This document shows positions 15,692-24,865 of a stretch of 32,514 bases of DNA, in pieces. The notes under the pieces were generated by a model. That model was not told where the DNA came from. It did not search any database and was given only the letters and a program-made list of their open reading frames with translations. Both the position numbers and the translations under genes were made by a program. Every line of letters starts with the position of its first letter. The stretch's first letter is position 1. The DNA lies in NCBI GenBank assembly GCA_031285775.1, contig JAITVN010000020.1:1-32514 (forward strand). The letters are read 5' to 3'. The stretch comes from Streptococcaceae bacterium (GTDB lineage Bacteria > Bacillota > Bacilli > Lactobacillales > Streptococcaceae).

Positions 15692-16324
15692 TTATGGTGT
15701 TACTTCGTTACCTGCTGCGTCCAATGCCTTAAATTCGAAGACCAGTTTGTTGTTCAAAGTTTTTGTACCAGTCAATCCCGGCGCAACAGTTCCTGTAATA
15801 TCCAATGACCAATCCTTACTTCCTGCCATTGCTGGGCCGCCGATGGTTGCTGGTTTATTTCCTCCAGCTGCCAGTTTTGTTGACAATGTATTACTTGGAG
15901 TAATTGCTTCTAGCGCTGCGTTATCAACCAGTTTAAAACCATTGATGTTTAGGGTCTGAAGTCCAGCAATATCAGGTGTGCTGCTGCTTTCTCCCTTGAA
16001 CTCTCCCAAGCTCACTTTAACAGGGTAGTTAGACAAGTTAGTCACCGTATGAGTTGCTGAAGTAATATCTGTGTAGCCAGTCGTCGAATCTGACCAGTAA
16101 ACAATGCGTGAAGGCAATGAAACCTTTATCCAAGATGGGTCGCCAGCTGGCGGAATACCTGGATCTGGATCTTCTGTTTCTGGATCGATTTTTCCGATTC
16201 GTCCAATAAATTCCGTTTCCCCTGATGTGACACCAGTGTATGTATCTGCAAAAGCTGGTACTGCTGACGCAATTGCTCCCGCAGCTACTAGACCAATAAG
16301 ACTGATTGACAATCCTTTTTTCAT
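15692..16324 (-). CDS. Secreted surface-locus protein with WxL-like C-terminal domain
   Basis: A 210-residue secreted protein with signal peptide 1-26 (ending AFA). The mature part is a beta-rich domain: WIKVSLPSRIVYW, then THTVTNLSNYPVKVSLGEF, DWSLDITG and a closing LVFEFKALD. One WxL tripeptide is seen (WSL), but not the two-motif layout of a standard WxL domain. The pattern recurs at the C-terminus of the large protein at 16937, so the two probably share a domain. The start is ATG 16324 with AAGGAG in front. No wall anchor is seen; it may assemble with the large protein or the LPXTG protein. Confidence 0.7.
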   Translation of the reverse strand: MKKGLSISLIGLVAAGAIASAVPAFADTYTGVTSGETEFIGRIGKIDPETEDPDPGIPPAGDPSWIKVSLPSRIVYWSDSTTGYTDITSATHTVTNLSNYPVKVSLGEFKGESSSTPDIAGLQTLNINGFKLVDNAALEAITPSNTLSTKLAAGGNKPATIGGPAMAGSKDWSLDITGTVAPGLTGTKTLNNKLVFEFKALDAAGNEVTP

Positions 16325-16387
16325 TCTGTTCTCCTTTATTTTGGATTTTATTTTATATTTATCACTTTAGGTGACTAAATATCAAAG

Positions 16388-16912
16388 TTAGTTGACGGTG
16401 ATTGAAACATCCACCTTCGTTTGACCGACTTGTTTTTTGTTTTTCAAGTCATAAAAGTTAACTGCAATAACGCCAGAATGCTTTCCTTTAGCCAACTTTT
16501 TTGTCAGTTTTACATCACTGACTTGGTAGCCGGGCTCAATCAAACCTGAATCATAAAGAAGTTCACCTTTTTCTGTCATCAAGCTGGCTTCTTGCCCTGT
16601 AGCGTTCACAGGCGGATTTTGAATCCACATTTTTCCTGTCACACCGTCTGAGTCGATTGTAACATTAGGATATACCTGGATTGTCACATTATTTTGATCA
16701 ACTACCTTGTCCGCATATTTTTTCAATTGACCTGCTGTCATTTTCTGAGTTGCCTTAGTTTCTGGTAAACCAGATACGATTTTTTTCCCTGAGTTGTAGG
16801 TCAGTACAAGCCAGATACTACAAGCCACAATCAGCAAAACTAATAGGCCAAGAAGCAAGAACAGTTTTTTCCGTTTTCTCCGTTTGGGTTCGGCTTGGAC
16901 TTTTTCGTGCAT
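16388..16912 (-). CDS. Membrane-anchored surface-locus protein (single TM, extracellular domain)
   Basis: A 174-residue protein with a basic cytoplasmic head (residues 1-16), one membrane helix (about 17-38) and an extracellular domain. The latter reads KMWIQNPPVNATGQ, ELLYDSGLIEPGYQVSDVKL and KGKHSGVIAVNFYD, and ends KVDVSITVN, suggesting a small immunoglobulin-like fold. The start is ATG 16912 with AAGGAG six bases upstream; the longer frame from 16930 would contain that site and is rejected. It lies between the large and small secreted proteins, and may tether or help assemble them at the membrane. The family is not recognised with certainty. Confidence 0.65.
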   Translation of the reverse strand: MHEKVQAEPKRRKRKKLFLLLGLLVLLIVACSIWLVLTYNSGKKIVSGLPETKATQKMTAGQLKKYADKVVDQNNVTIQVYPNVTIDSDGVTGKMWIQNPPVNATGQEASLMTEKGELLYDSGLIEPGYQVSDVKLTKKLAKGKHSGVIAVNFYDLKNKKQVGQTKVDVSITVN

Positions 16913-16936
16913 AAAATTCTCCTTATTCACGTTGCT

Positions 16937-19195
16937 TTATTTCAATTTTGGTGTGAAGTGCCAGATCAATTGACCTTCAAATTCTTTCTTCGCACTCTCT
17001 TCATTTGGAATTTCACCATGATACTTTCCAGAAAGTGTCAGATTCATACTTTGTTTAGCAGCGAGTTCACCAGATACCGTTGCACTATCTGCAGCCAGCG
17101 TTTGTTCACCAAAGCTGGACAAGTCGGATTTAAGTGCCAGATAGAGTTCTTCTGTCCTGGCATTGTCTGTTCTTGGTGCGGAGATTAGGCTAATGCCGTG
17201 AGAGTTCTTATTGATTTTGACATCAACATTCGTATCTAATTTCAAGTTGAGCTTGCTGCTGGAAGAATTATTTGTAATCTTGTAATTTTCACTTGATACA
17301 GCTCTCGTTGCCTCATCAGTGACGACAAATTTCATAGATAGAGGCAATGTTACGCTGATAAGGTTATCATAAACAATTGTTACGTCTACTTCTTTCTTTG
17401 CTATTCCAGAGACCGTCAGAGATTCGCTCATCTCATTGAGTTCATTTGAATTTACTGGTTGGGATTTTGGCGCTCCAAGGTACCAGCCTGATGGAGCCAT
17501 GCCGCCGAAGTCATCTAACTTGGATGGTTCAATTGTGTAAGCCTGACTGTCAACAAGCTCCTTCGGCAGAAGCTTCATGTCCGGCGAAAGGGGATTTCCT
17601 TTAATATCAATATAATGGATTCTCAAATCATAAGTCGTTTTGCGGAAGACGTAAGTAAATTGACCATTTCCATTGATACGAAGATTTGGCGTCCCCGTTT
17701 GGAAAGAATTTTTATCGTGATTGATATAGTAGCCTAAATAAGTAAAACTTTTGAATTTCTGAATGTCGGTGTCGTAAGCATAATCTTTATTGAAGTTTTC
17801 ACCGTAATTCCAAAACATCACTTTTGGTGTCAATGAAGCATCAACAAGCGAACCATCTTCCTGCTCCCAATTTCGATCAATCTGGAAATCTTCTGTCCCA
17901 TCTGAACCTGGTGTGCTGTCTGGTCCCACTTTATCATGACCGTATATCAAATCTAAGGTCATATTTTGTGCCATCGAAATCTTAGCGGGTTTCCCCTCGA
18001 TAATGTCTCCGCCGTTCACACGATGAGCGACTAAAATCTTTTCAGTGACCGGCAAATCATAGCTGTCTTTCCACGCCCAGTCCGAGCCTGTATCGAAGAA
18101 CTCTGTACTGCTTGGAAGACCAAGATCATTGAGCTCGCGGTCCTTATAGTTAATTGTCAATTTGGACTGGAATTTCCATTGGGCATAGAGCTTCAGTGTC
18201 CCGCCAGGTTTCAGGTCAATATCCATGCTGACTGGCGTTCGAGTATCGTCTACTCCAACACTCTCTCCGTCCGGCGTTGTCCATCCCATCAGGCGGTAAC
18301 CCTCTTTCTCAGGTTTGATGCCTGAAAAAGCAAGATCGCCCCACATGTCCATTGCGCTGATAGTATCAAGGAGTTTATTACTGCTCGGATCCAAGAATTC
18401 TACTTTGACATTTCCTGATTTTTTTAGCCATTCGGCTTTAAGCGGCAAAGTCTTTTTTACAAGTGTGGCCGTATTAGTGGTGCCGTTATAGATGCTCGGA
18501 TCTGCATCAACAGGTGTGACTTTAATGCTCTTGTCGGTTTTATTGCTGTATCCAACTTTATAACCTGGCTCACTGTACCAGGCATCAAAGTTATAACCGT
18601 GACGTTTTCCAGGTGATTTTAATTCTTCTACAGTGCCGTATTCACTTCCATCTTTAAATCTCTCACCTGCAATTTTTCCCACTCTAGTAGGGGGATTAGG
18701 AACTTCTCCATTAGAATTGCTATCATAAGTCAAATCAACTTTATCACCCGATTTCGGCTGCCAAATCAGATAAAGATTTTTGATATTTGCCCCATTAGAA
18801 GGAAAAATGTTATTAAAGGTCTTGCTGGCTAAACCTGTCCATAAAGTCCCCCCTTGTAGTTCGTTGGTATTCCAATCTATGTTACGTAACGTATAACCAG
18901 GCTTTCCGATAATTTTAGGTTCTGTACGTATCAGAGCTCTAGTTCGATCTTTTAGAGTCCGCACAAGCACTGTCTGATTACTTTCAAAGCGATCATCAGA
19001 GTACAAGTCGTTGGGATACTGTCCCGCGCTCAAGCGAGAACTACTATCAAACATTGCACCTGATCCTGGAAAATTAATATAAAATTTTATGATTCCTATT
19101 TCTGCATTTGCACGCACTGTAAATAATAGGCTTAAACCAAAAACAAAGAACATTACTACCGCCAACCACGTTTTAACTCTTCTTACTTTTTTCAT
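16937..19195 (-). CDS. Large repeat-containing secreted surface protein
   Basis: A 752-residue secreted protein with signal peptide 1-31 (ending ANA). Residues about 150-345 hold InlB B-repeat-like units (VDLTYDSNSNGEVPNPP..., HGYNFDAWYSEPG, EGYRLMGWTTPDGES, LKLYAQW). Residues about 345-610 hold MucBP-like units (LTINYKDRELNDLG, YDLRIHYIDIKGNPL). A C-terminal domain (about 615-752) begins VTLPLSMKFVV and ends GQLIWHFTPKLK, with YKITNNSSSSKLNLKL inside. There is no LPXTG, WxL pair, choline or LysM motif, so attachment is unexplained. The C-terminal domain matches in layout the protein at 15692. The start is ATG 19195 behind ATGGATGG. It is the first gene of the locus; adhesion to host or matrix is the likely role. 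Confidence 0.75.
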   Translation of the reverse strand: MKKVRRVKTWLAVVMFFVFGLSLLFTVRANAEIGIIKFYINFPGSGAMFDSSSRLSAGQYPNDLYSDDRFESNQTVLVRTLKDRTRALIRTEPKIIGKPGYTLRNIDWNTNELQGGTLWTGLASKTFNNIFPSNGANIKNLYLIWQPKSGDKVDLTYDSNSNGEVPNPPTRVGKIAGERFKDGSEYGTVEELKSPGKRHGYNFDAWYSEPGYKVGYSNKTDKSIKVTPVDADPSIYNGTTNTATLVKKTLPLKAEWLKKSGNVKVEFLDPSSNKLLDTISAMDMWGDLAFSGIKPEKEGYRLMGWTTPDGESVGVDDTRTPVSMDIDLKPGGTLKLYAQWKFQSKLTINYKDRELNDLGLPSSTEFFDTGSDWAWKDSYDLPVTEKILVAHRVNGGDIIEGKPAKISMAQNMTLDLIYGHDKVGPDSTPGSDGTEDFQIDRNWEQEDGSLVDASLTPKVMFWNYGENFNKDYAYDTDIQKFKSFTYLGYYINHDKNSFQTGTPNLRINGNGQFTYVFRKTTYDLRIHYIDIKGNPLSPDMKLLPKELVDSQAYTIEPSKLDDFGGMAPSGWYLGAPKSQPVNSNELNEMSESLTVSGIAKKEVDVTIVYDNLISVTLPLSMKFVVTDEATRAVSSENYKITNNSSSSKLNLKLDTNVDVKINKNSHGISLISAPRTDNARTEELYLALKSDLSSFGEQTLAADSATVSGELAAKQSMNLTLSGKYHGEIPNEESAKKEFEGQLIWHFTPKLK

Positions 19196-19528
19196 TTTCC
19201 ATCCATTTTAATCTTTTTTCTTTTCTATTTGTTAGTATTTTTTCTTATTTCTCATGTTTTTTGAATTTATTGGTTTTATCACTCAGAAAATATCTTACCT
19301 AAAATTGTGATGCTACTTATAATATCATAAATTATGCCTTTTCAGGTTTTTCTAACTTGAAAAAACTTTACTAGTAGTAAACTTCTTTTCACATGTTTTC
19401 ATCATCTTCGGCTATATTTTAGGAACTCTGAAGCTCTTTTTCCTGACAATGGTTTACAAAAAGTAACGTTTTGTTCTTATTTTTTTAATAAAAAAATGAT
19501 AAAATTGAATCCATATATTAGATTTATT
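19196..19528. other. AT-rich divergent intergenic region with a 15-bp palindrome
   Basis: No gene is seen. A perfect 15-bp palindrome, TTTACTA-G-TAGTAAA, lies at 19367-19381, about 170 bases before the surface locus. No convincing promoter for the locus was found by eye. Confidence 0.5.
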
Positions 19529-19559
19529 GATTTCGTTATATTTTTTTATAATCGAAATC
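19529..19559 (+). promoter_or_regulatory. tetR promoter -10 inside an inverted repeat
   Basis: GATTTCG (19529-19535) and CGAAATC (19553-19559) are perfect arms extended by TTATA/TATAA. The TATAAT -10 (19547-19552) of the TetR gene lies inside, so binding would block transcription; autoregulation is likely. Confidence 0.6.
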
Positions 19560-19579
19560 GTTAGGAGATACCTTCATAT

Positions 19580-20155
19580 ATGGTAAATGGAACACGGCTA
19601 AAAATTAGGCACGCTTTTTTAAAATATGCTTCAAAGCACCCTGCTCCAACTCGAGTCACCATTGCAGATATTGCGGAAGAAGCTAAAATCAGTATACAGG
19701 CAATTTATCGAAAACATTATTCTTCCGTTGAAGAGATTATAGAAGATATCCACAGTAGTGTCGCCTCAGATGTTGAATTGATCCTCGCAAAACACAATCC
19801 GGATACGACACATCCGCTTACAGTTATTTCTGAAGCTCTTTTGCCGGCAGCCTATAAGCATCGTGATACCCTCAGAGTAATGAACAAAACCTATATCGCA
19901 CCGTCTTGGAATCGCTTTGTAGAAGAATGCTTTGAAACCTGGTTCAGCCCTTATCTTGAACCTCATTTAAAGCCAGTAGCCGTGTCAAAGGAGTTTATGA
20001 TTGACGTGATATTAAAGCAAATCAGAATTTTTGTCGCTTGCTGGCTCTCCGAGAAAGTTCCGCAGCCACCAGAAGTATTTGAAGAAACTTTCATGAAACT
20101 TTTGTCAAATTCAATTTGTGATATTTTAGAATGTAAGGTAAACAAAGGATTTTAA
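19580..20155 (+). CDS. TetR/AcrR family transcriptional regulator
   Basis: A 191-residue regulator with an N-terminal TetR-type helix-turn-helix: VTIADIAEEAKISIQAIYRKHYSSVEEIIEDI (about residues 26-57). The C-terminal half (to residue 191) is helical with no recognised ligand motif. The start is ATG 19580, ten bases after TTAGGAGAT. It is divergent from the surface-protein locus and carries an inverted repeat over its own -10. Control of the surface locus would fit the layout but is not shown by a matching repeat at that locus. Confidence 0.87.
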   Translation: MVNGTRLKIRHAFLKYASKHPAPTRVTIADIAEEAKISIQAIYRKHYSSVEEIIEDIHSSVASDVELILAKHNPDTTHPLTVISEALLPAAYKHRDTLRVMNKTYIAPSWNRFVEECFETWFSPYLEPHLKPVAVSKEFMIDVILKQIRIFVACWLSEKVPQPPEVFEETFMKLLSNSICDILECKVNKGF

Positions 20156-20183
20156 GAGTGTTTTCAAAATATCAGGGGCTCAA

Positions 20184-20226
20184 CAAAAAAAGAAGGAATT
20201 CGAGTTGATAGAATTTCTTCTTTTTT
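20184..20226. terminator. Bidirectional terminator between tetR and polC
   Basis: A long stem (AAAAAAGAAGGAATTC paired with GAATTTCTTCTTTTTT, one mismatch, 8-base loop) has A/T tails on both sides. It lies between the convergent tetR and polC genes. Confidence 0.85.
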
Positions 20227-20257
20227 GCAGCAATTCCTTTTTTTACGCAGAGCTTGT

Positions 20258-23200
20258 TTAAAACATTTCAAATAAATCCAACTGATTGTCCTCTGGCAAG
20301 CCGCTCAGCGTTCCAAGGTCAGTTAATGCATCAATATTGGTCTGTGTCAGCTTTGTTTTCTGTTTCAAGTCATTCTTGCTCAAGAACTTGCTCCCCTGTC
20401 GTGCTTCAACCACAGATTCTGCGGCGGTTTCGCCCAGCGCATCCATGACTACAAAAGGCGGGATCAGCGTATTTCCTTCGATTACGAAGTCTTTCGCTTG
20501 GCTTTCGTAAAGGTCGATTTTTCCAAAATTGAAGCCGCGCTCACGCATTTCGTTACAGATTTCAAGTGCTGGCAGCAAGTCTTTCTCCAGATTTGTGGCT
20601 GGATTCTCTCGGTCATTGCTGCGTCGGCGAATGTCTTTGATTCTCTCCTTAATCACATTTAAGGGGCCTGACATCAGGCTAAGATCAAAGCCTTTGGCAC
20701 GGATGGAAAACCAGGCAGCGTAGTAGTACATGGGCTGGTGAACCTTAAACCATGCGACGCGCAGCGCCATCATGATATAGGCAGTGGCATGGGCTTTGGG
20801 GAACATGTACTTAATCTTGGAACAGGATTCAATGTACCAATTTGGTACACCGTGGGCTTTCATTTCTGTCACGTAGGACTCGCGCTCCTCGTCAGGAAGC
20901 TTCATCCACATGCCTTTTCTGACTTTCTCCATGATTTGGAAACTCATGCCTTCGTCACAACCCTTGTGGATCAAATATGTCATGATGTCATCGCGGCAGC
21001 CGATCACTGTGGATAGCGTGGCGACGCCAGATTTTATCAAATCCTGAGCATTTCCCTTCCAAACATCGGTGCCGTGTGAAAGACCTGAAATCTGCAGCAA
21101 ATCTGCAAATGTCTTTGGTTTGGCTTCGGCAATCATGTTCATGGACGTGAAGGTGCCCATCTCGGGGATACCGAAGGTGCCGAGGTCAGCCATTTCCTGC
21201 TCTTTGGTCAAGCCAAGTACTTCAGGACCTGTGAAGAGTGCAAGAACATCTTTATCGTCAAAAGGAATCGTCATCGGATCCATTCCTGAAAGGTTCTGCA
21301 GCATTCGAATCATGGTTGGATCATCGTGGCCGAGGATGTCGAGTTTCAAGATGTTGTCGTGAATGGCGTGGAAGTCAAAGTGGGTGGTTTTCCAGGTGGC
21401 ATTAACGTCATCGGCTGGGTATTGGATCGGCGTGAAGTCGTAAACGTCCATGTAGCTTGGAATAACGATGATCCCCCCAGCGTGCTGTCCTGTCGTGCGC
21501 TTGACGCCAGTGATTCCAGAAGCTAAGCGTTCAACCTCGGCATTTCTAATAGGGTGGAACTCGTTGCCGTAGTCGCGCTCGTAGCCTTTGACAAAGCCGT
21601 AGGCAGTTTTTTCAGCAACTGTTCCAATAGTTCCAGCTCGGAAAGCATATTCTTCACCGAAAATGTCGCGCACGTCCAGATGGGCGTATGGCTGATCATC
21701 GCCTGAGAAATTCAAATCTATATCGGGAACCTTGTCGCCTTTGAAGCCTAAGAAGGTCTCAAATGGGATGTCTTGGCCATTTTTAACTAGTTTTTCGCCG
21801 CAGTCCGGGCACAGCTTATCGGGCATATCAAAGCCTGACCCATAAGTGCCATCGGTGAAGATCTCGAAATGCAGGCATTGCTTGTTCGGGCAAATATAAT
21901 GCGGCGCAAGCGGGTTTACTTCTGTGATACCAATCATCGTTGCGACCAGTGAAGAACCCACGGACCCACGGCTCCCAACCAGATAGCCGCGTTCATTTGA
22001 ACGATGTACCAGCTCCTGTGCAATAATGTAAATCACGGAAAAACCGTTTCCTACAATTGAGCGCAGCTCTTTTTCCAGACGTTCATCCACCTCGTCAGGC
22101 AGCGGATCGCCATATATTTCATGTGCCTTTTCGTAAGCCAGACGGATAATTCGCTCCTCGGAGCCCTCACCGCCTTCGAAGGTCATAACAGGAGTGTAGA
22201 GGTCGTCACGAACAGGTGTCAGCACTTCAAAGCGTTCAGCAAGCGCGCGTGTGTTTGTGACCACAATCTTCTTTGCCAAATCCTCGCCCAGAAAGGCAAA
22301 GTCTTTCAGCATTTCATCAGTCGTCCGGAAGTGCGCCTTCGGCAATGGCAGTGGTTTAGCATCTTCGCCGTGACCTTGCGTCCAGTTGATTTCGGCTCCA
22401 GCCAGTGACCTGACAATGATTTCACGATAGATTTCGTCTTCTGGCGCCAAATAATGGACGTCACCTGTGGCTACCACAGGAATATTCAACGCGTCAGCAA
22501 CTTGAATCAGCTCTTTTATCGTCTCCTCAACTTCTTTCGAATTTTTGAAAGAACCGCCAGCCAGTAAAGGCTCGTAGAGTGCGGGCGGCATGACCTCGAT
22601 GAAATCATAAAACTTGGCAATCTCGAGTGTTTCTCTGTGTATCTTGTTCATGACTGAATCAAAGACTTCACCCGTAGAGCAGGCAGAACCGACCAGCACA
22701 TCCTTGCGATTGGCCTGAAGAACTGAACGAGGGATTCGAGGCACATCTGCGAAATAATCAATATTTGAGTAACTGATCAGCTTGAAAATATTTTTTAGCC
22801 CATCTTGAGTCTGCGCATAAAGCGTGATATGGTTCGGACGGACTTTTTTGTAGGAATCAGCAGCAACCAGCTCTGCATTGAGCTGAAGCAGATTTTTGAT
22901 GTCAGGAAAATAAAGACGCAGCTCTTCAAGGAAGGCATAATACAAGCGCCCAGTAGCCTCTGCATCGGAATCCGCACGGTGATGGGCGGCACCCAAATTG
23001 ATATTGAATTTCTTGGTCAATTGTCCCAAACCGTAGCGCTTGAGGTCAGGCAGGAGATTTCTGGCAAATTCCAGCGTATCAATGACCGGCTGCGTAATCC
23101 GCGGCAGACCGTTTTTCTCATAATTGAGATTCATGAAACCATAGTCAAAAGTGGCATTGTGCGCGACGAGGATGTCATTGCCGCAGAAAGCTTGAAACTC

Positions 23201-24763
23201 TTCCAGCACCTGCTTGAGCGGCTTTGAGCCTGCCACATCGTCATCGGTAATTCGGGTCAGTTCTGTGGTGAAGCTGCTCAGCGGATAGCCTGGGTCAATG
23301 AACTCAGCAAAGCTGTCAATCGGATTGCCCTTGTGCATTTTTGTGGCCGCGATTTGAATCAAATCGTTGTGAACAGCCGAAAGTCCAGTGGTTTCAACGT
23401 CAAAAATCACATAAGTCTCTTCAAAGAGGTCACGGTCTTCTTCGTTGAAAACGATGGGGATTTTATCCTCGACCAGATTGGCCTCGACGCCGTAAATAAT
23501 CTGTACACCGTTCTTCTTGCCGGCTTTGTGGGCTTCCGGATAAGACTGAGCATTGGCGTGGTCTGTGATGGCAATGGCTTTGTGCCCCCATTTTGCGGCT
23601 TGTTCTACCAGCTCAGTGGCTGTGACAGTGGCATCCATGGTGGACATGATGGTGTGCGTGTGAAATTCCACGCGCTTCTCGTCGTCTGGCGCTTTGTCTG
23701 TGCGGATATTTTTAGCCGCGATTTCTTGCAGGGACTGGATTTGCAGGACCAGTTCATGCTTGAAATTGTCCATTTCCAGGTTGCCTTTGATGCGGACCCA
23801 GAGGCCCTTTTTCTGGGCGTCGACAATGTTGTCGAAAATTTCGGATTCGCCTGCACGCGCCCATTTTGAGGCGTTGAAACTGGTGGTGTAGTCTGAAAAG
23901 TAGATGTCCAGACGCTGGGAGACTTTTTTTGTGGTTCGGTTGGTGAATTCTTTTTTCTCGGCTTTAAAGACGTAGCCCTCGAAGATGATGCCGCGCTCTG
24001 GGTTTTCAGCACTGATCATCGGCGTGGTTTTCTCGGAAAGTTTGATTTCGCGGCCGAGGCTCAGGCCGTTTGTCTTGGGCTGGCCTTTGGCCGCTTTCTT
24101 GGCTGGGTTGACTTTTTTTGTTGGGACGGGCTCGGAAGATGACATACCTGCTGGTTCTGGATAGTCGGCTGGTTCTGATTCTGCTAGCGAAGCCAGTGAC
24201 GCGTCTGATAACTGTTTCTCGACGAGCGCTTCGTGGGCGGCAATCTCTTTTTCAGTCTCAACTTCGTCTACTTCGGCGGTAATCTCCAAGTCTTTGAAGC
24301 CGAATTCCTGAAAGAGCGCGTTGATAATCGGCAGATGCTCACTGGCCAGCCGGTCAATCTGCGGCAAATCCGTTACCATTAATTTGAGGGTTCGATCCCC
24401 CTTTTGCACAAGCTTAAATTTTTTGAAAATATTGGTAAATGAAGGGCTAGCGCATTCTGGGTAGTCGAAAATCAGCTGATAGTAGGCGTTCAGCTCCTCA
24501 TTGCTGTAGGCTTCGCGGGCAGAACGAGCGACCACCGTCAAGCGGGTGTCGGCGATGCCTGTGAATCCCGAAGTCAAGAGGTCGGACAAGAGCTTGAAAT
24601 CAGCCGCTGGCAGCACATGCTCAAAGGCTAGAAAAAAATGCCAGAGCCGCGACTCGGTATGCACCTCGACCTTATCAATATCCGCATTTACAAAAGCCGG
24701 CGAGCCCAGTACTTCCGCGGGAAGATGGATTTGCTCGGCCAATTTATCGAAAAGATTCTCCAT
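20258..24763 (-). CDS. polC: DNA polymerase III subunit alpha, Gram-positive PolC type
   Basis: A 1,501-residue replicative polymerase with built-in proofreading. In order: an N-terminal domain with an Ala/Lys/Pro-rich linker (about 160-245), an OB domain (255-350), a PHP domain split by an exonuclease (EFHTHTIMS at 366-374, resuming near 635), a DEDD 3'-5' exonuclease (FDVETTG with D455 and E457, ending HHRADSDAEATG), a zinc ribbon (C958, C963, C985, C988), and the polymerase active site PDIDLNFSGD (D1014, D1016). KRTTGQHAGGIIVIP and helix-hairpin-helix regions follow. Length and order are normal. There is no Shine-Dalgarno sequence before ATG 24763; an extended -10 lies six bases upstream, so the mRNA should be leaderless. 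Confidence 0.97.
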   Translation of the reverse strand: MENLFDKLAEQIHLPAEVLGSPAFVNADIDKVEVHTESRLWHFFLAFEHVLPAADFKLLSDLLTSGFTGIADTRLTVVARSAREAYSNEELNAYYQLIFDYPECASPSFTNIFKKFKLVQKGDRTLKLMVTDLPQIDRLASEHLPIINALFQEFGFKDLEITAEVDEVETEKEIAAHEALVEKQLSDASLASLAESEPADYPEPAGMSSSEPVPTKKVNPAKKAAKGQPKTNGLSLGREIKLSEKTTPMISAENPERGIIFEGYVFKAEKKEFTNRTTKKVSQRLDIYFSDYTTSFNASKWARAGESEIFDNIVDAQKKGLWVRIKGNLEMDNFKHELVLQIQSLQEIAAKNIRTDKAPDDEKRVEFHTHTIMSTMDATVTATELVEQAAKWGHKAIAITDHANAQSYPEAHKAGKKNGVQIIYGVEANLVEDKIPIVFNEEDRDLFEETYVIFDVETTGLSAVHNDLIQIAATKMHKGNPIDSFAEFIDPGYPLSSFTTELTRITDDDVAGSKPLKQVLEEFQAFCGNDILVAHNATFDYGFMNLNYEKNGLPRITQPVIDTLEFARNLLPDLKRYGLGQLTKKFNINLGAAHHRADSDAEATGRLYYAFLEELRLYFPDIKNLLQLNAELVAADSYKKVRPNHITLYAQTQDGLKNIFKLISYSNIDYFADVPRIPRSVLQANRKDVLVGSACSTGEVFDSVMNKIHRETLEIAKFYDFIEVMPPALYEPLLAGGSFKNSKEVEETIKELIQVADALNIPVVATGDVHYLAPEDEIYREIIVRSLAGAEINWTQGHGEDAKPLPLPKAHFRTTDEMLKDFAFLGEDLAKKIVVTNTRALAERFEVLTPVRDDLYTPVMTFEGGEGSEERIIRLAYEKAHEIYGDPLPDEVDERLEKELRSIVGNGFSVIYIIAQELVHRSNERGYLVGSRGSVGSSLVATMIGITEVNPLAPHYICPNKQCLHFEIFTDGTYGSGFDMPDKLCPDCGEKLVKNGQDIPFETFLGFKGDKVPDIDLNFSGDDQPYAHLDVRDIFGEEYAFRAGTIGTVAEKTAYGFVKGYERDYGNEFHPIRNAEVERLASGITGVKRTTGQHAGGIIVIPSYMDVYDFTPIQYPADDVNATWKTTHFDFHAIHDNILKLDILGHDDPTMIRMLQNLSGMDPMTIPFDDKDVLALFTGPEVLGLTKEQEMADLGTFGIPEMGTFTSMNMIAEAKPKTFADLLQISGLSHGTDVWKGNAQDLIKSGVATLSTVIGCRDDIMTYLIHKGCDEGMSFQIMEKVRKGMWMKLPDEERESYVTEMKAHGVPNWYIESCSKIKYMFPKAHATAYIMMALRVAWFKVHQPMYYYAAWFSIRAKGFDLSLMSGPLNVIKERIKDIRRRSNDRENPATNLEKDLLPALEICNEMRERGFNFGKIDLYESQAKDFVIEGNTLIPPFVVMDALGETAAESVVEARQGSKFLSKNDLKQKTKLTQTNIDALTDLGTLSGLPEDNQLDLFEMF

Positions 24764-24769
24764 GGAGAT

Positions 24770-24778
24770 ATTATATCA
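24770..24778 (-). promoter_or_regulatory. Extended -10 of polC, leaderless geometry
   Basis: The minus strand reads TGA-TATAAT, then ATCTCC, then the polC ATG. The predicted transcription start is the A of the ATG. No consensus -35 is seen at the usual distance. Confidence 0.6.
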
Positions 24779-24865
24779 CAGCTGAAGGAACCCAGTTGTG
24801 CAGAAATTAATTCATCCGACTCAAACTAGTAGTTGCGAATATCTCTGCCTTGTCTTTAAGTTTAA

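Noticed and set aside
15692-16324. Calling this a standard WxL-domain protein
   Set aside because: Only one WxL tripeptide is present and the closing strand resembles the large neighbour's C-terminus instead; described as WxL-like only.
23333-23869. Plus-strand open frame of 178 codons inside polC
   Set aside because: It lies opposite the exonuclease and OB domains of polC, which are fully conserved; no independent support.
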